Shown here: piece by piece, positions 5,790 to 6,258 of the stretch
Layout: each line of letters begins with the position of its first letter
Numbering within the stretch: the stretch's first letter is position 1
Assembly (NCBI GenBank): GCA_030634425.1
Contig: DAOWAU010000042.1
Coordinates: forward strand, 1 to 6,258
Origin: Dehalococcoidia bacterium
GTDB lineage: Bacteria > Chloroflexota > Dehalococcoidia > Dehalococcoidales > E44-bin46
Direction: 5' to 3'
Length of the DNA: 6,258 bases
The notes under the pieces: model-generated
Told to the model about the DNA's origin: nothing
The model's database searches: none
Seen by the model: the letters and a program-made list of their open reading frames with translations, nothing else
Translations under genes and position numbers: made by a program

Positions 5790-5808
5790 GGGGACAAAGG
5801 GGATAGGG
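5784..5808 (+). other. G-quadruplex-type motif before the carA remnant
   Basis: Four G-runs (5784-5787, 5790-5793, 5799-5802, 5806-5808) are separated by loops of 2, 5 and 3 bases. This meets the usual G3+N1-7 pattern on the coding strand. The last run is 8 bases before ATG 5817 and could serve as its ribosome site, so a folded quadruplex might hide it. The 5' G-run also belongs to the inverted repeat at 5771-5789. Confidence 0.45.
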
Positions 5809-5816
5809 TTGATAAA

Positions 5817-5957
5817 ATGACCAAAGAAGCGATATTAGTCTTGGAAGACGGCTCAGTGTATCACGGCTATGCCTTCGGCGCTGAGGATAGCACCTATGGT
5901 GAGGTGGTATTCAATACCAGCATACCGGGCAGGGAAGGACTAAAGGAGCCGATTTGA
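5817..5957 (+). pseudogene. carA: Truncated carbamoyl-phosphate synthase small subunit, N-terminal stub
   Basis: The 46 codons encode [20 protein letters not shown] and then a segment containing YGEVVFNTS, the unmistakable N terminus of CarA (full length about 360-380 residues). In intact CarA this is followed by TGYQEILTDPSY; here it changes to [11 protein letters not shown] and a stop. The rest of the N-terminal domain and the whole glutamine amidotransferase domain are missing, and carB does not follow. The stub cannot supply ammonia for carbamoyl phosphate. Its TGA (5955-5957) overlaps the TTG start of pyrK, whose Shine-Dalgarno lies in the stub's last codons. I start it at ATG 5817; an in-frame ATG at 5763 would add 18 codons that only read through the repeat region. 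The likely cause is a deletion removing most of carA and perhaps carB; an assembly error is the main alternative. Confidence 0.8.
5942..5948 (+). promoter_or_regulatory. Shine-Dalgarno of pyrK inside the carA stub
   Basis: AAAGGAG lies 5 bases before TTG 5954 and is a strong site. It decides the TTG start of pyrK over the internal ATG further downstream, which would lose the first residues of the domain. Because it lies inside the carA stub, translation of the stub may couple to pyrK. Confidence 0.75.
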
Positions 5958-6258
5958 AGCAAGACTTTGCCCCCATTATTTCTAACACCGAGGTCATGCC
6001 AGGGGTTTATCTTATCTGGCTGGAATCCCCCCAAATAGCCTCTGAAGCCAAGCCGGGACAATTTGTCATGGTGCGCTGTGGAGAGGAAACATTACTACGC
6101 CGCCCGTTGAGCGTTCATCGAGTAGATGGAGGGAAAATAGCTCTGTTGTTTGCTATAGTTGGCAAGGGCACGGAATGGTTGTCCCAACGTCAGACAGGAG
6201 ATAAACTAGATATATTCGGACCGCTGGGTAACGGTTTTTCAATCCATTCTGCTTCAAA
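5954..6258 (+). CDS. pyrK: PyrK, dihydroorotate dehydrogenase electron-transfer subunit, N-terminal part
   Basis: The first 101 codons of PyrK are present and the gene runs out of the window (family length about 250-280). PyrK carries FAD and a [2Fe-2S] cluster and passes electrons from the type 1B dihydroorotate dehydrogenase PyrD to NAD+, step four of UMP synthesis. The visible part is the FAD-binding barrel of the ferredoxin-reductase family. It contains PGQFVMVRC (34-42), the flavin motif LRRPLSVHR (48-56), VGKGTEWL (69-76) and [14 protein letters not shown] (82-95), all typical of PyrK. The cluster-binding cysteines would lie beyond the end. The start is TTG 5954, overlapping the carA stub stop and preceded by AAAGGAG. 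pyrD is expected next. Confidence 0.92.
   Translation, partial: MKQDFAPIISNTEVMPGVYLIWLESPQIASEAKPGQFVMVRCGEETLLRRPLSVHRVDGGKIALLFAIVGKGTEWLSQRQTGDKLDIFGPLGNGFSIHSAS

Noticed and set aside
5763..5816. N-terminal extension of the carA stub from ATG 5763
   Set aside because: The added residues only read through the palindromic and G-rich repeat. Homology to CarA begins right after ATG 5817.
1..6258. CRISPR array, tRNA or rRNA gene, insertion sequence or transposase
   Set aside because: No regularly spaced repeats, cloverleaf, rRNA-like segment or transposase-like protein was seen on either strand.

Overview
The window is about 50% GC bacterial DNA. It carries the end of an arsenic-efflux gene pair, one gene for a two-cluster iron-sulfur protein on the opposite strand, and the front of a de novo pyrimidine (pyr) operon. 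Several features point to an anaerobe, possibly of the Dehalococcoidia/Chloroflexi type: the pyrR-pyrB-pyrC-carA-pyrK order, the two-component type 1B dihydroorotate dehydrogenase implied by PyrK, the corrinoid-reductase-like iron-sulfur protein and the ACR3 arsenite pump. The taxonomic guess is an inference with low to moderate confidence.

Layout. Positions 2-250 (+) are the C-terminal end of a CcdA/ArsG-like membrane protein. Positions 304-1374 (+) are a complete ACR3-family arsenite efflux permease with a TTG start. Positions 1386-2171 (-) are a convergent gene for a QueG-like double-[4Fe-4S] protein. Positions 2172-2413 are a divergent control region. It has a minus-strand promoter with a palindrome at its predicted start site, then a strong plus-strand promoter, then a complete PyrR attenuator: consensus PyrR-binding hairpin, antiterminator and terminator. 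Positions 2414-2977 are pyrR, 2979-4379 pyrB (an unusual fusion) and 4393-5709 pyrC. Positions 5710-5816 are a leader rich in inverted repeats and G-runs. Positions 5817-5957 are a carA remnant cut to 46 codons, which overlaps the TTG start of pyrK (5954 to the window end, partial).

How it works together. PyrR should sense UMP/PRPP and bind the leader RNA, favouring termination before its own gene. The Shine-Dalgarno of pyrR lies in the 3' arm of the terminator hairpin, so the same fold could also block translation. PyrB and PyrC carry out steps two and three of UMP synthesis, and PyrK passes electrons for step four. PyrB is the most unusual protein. A full catalytic chain is followed by the zinc domain of the ATCase regulatory subunit PyrI without its nucleotide-binding domain, then by a small Ada/Sunset-like domain that has lost its cysteines. 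Step one (carbamoyl phosphate synthesis) is broken here: carA is only an N-terminal stub and carB does not follow. Either the locus suffered a deletion, or this is an assembly join.
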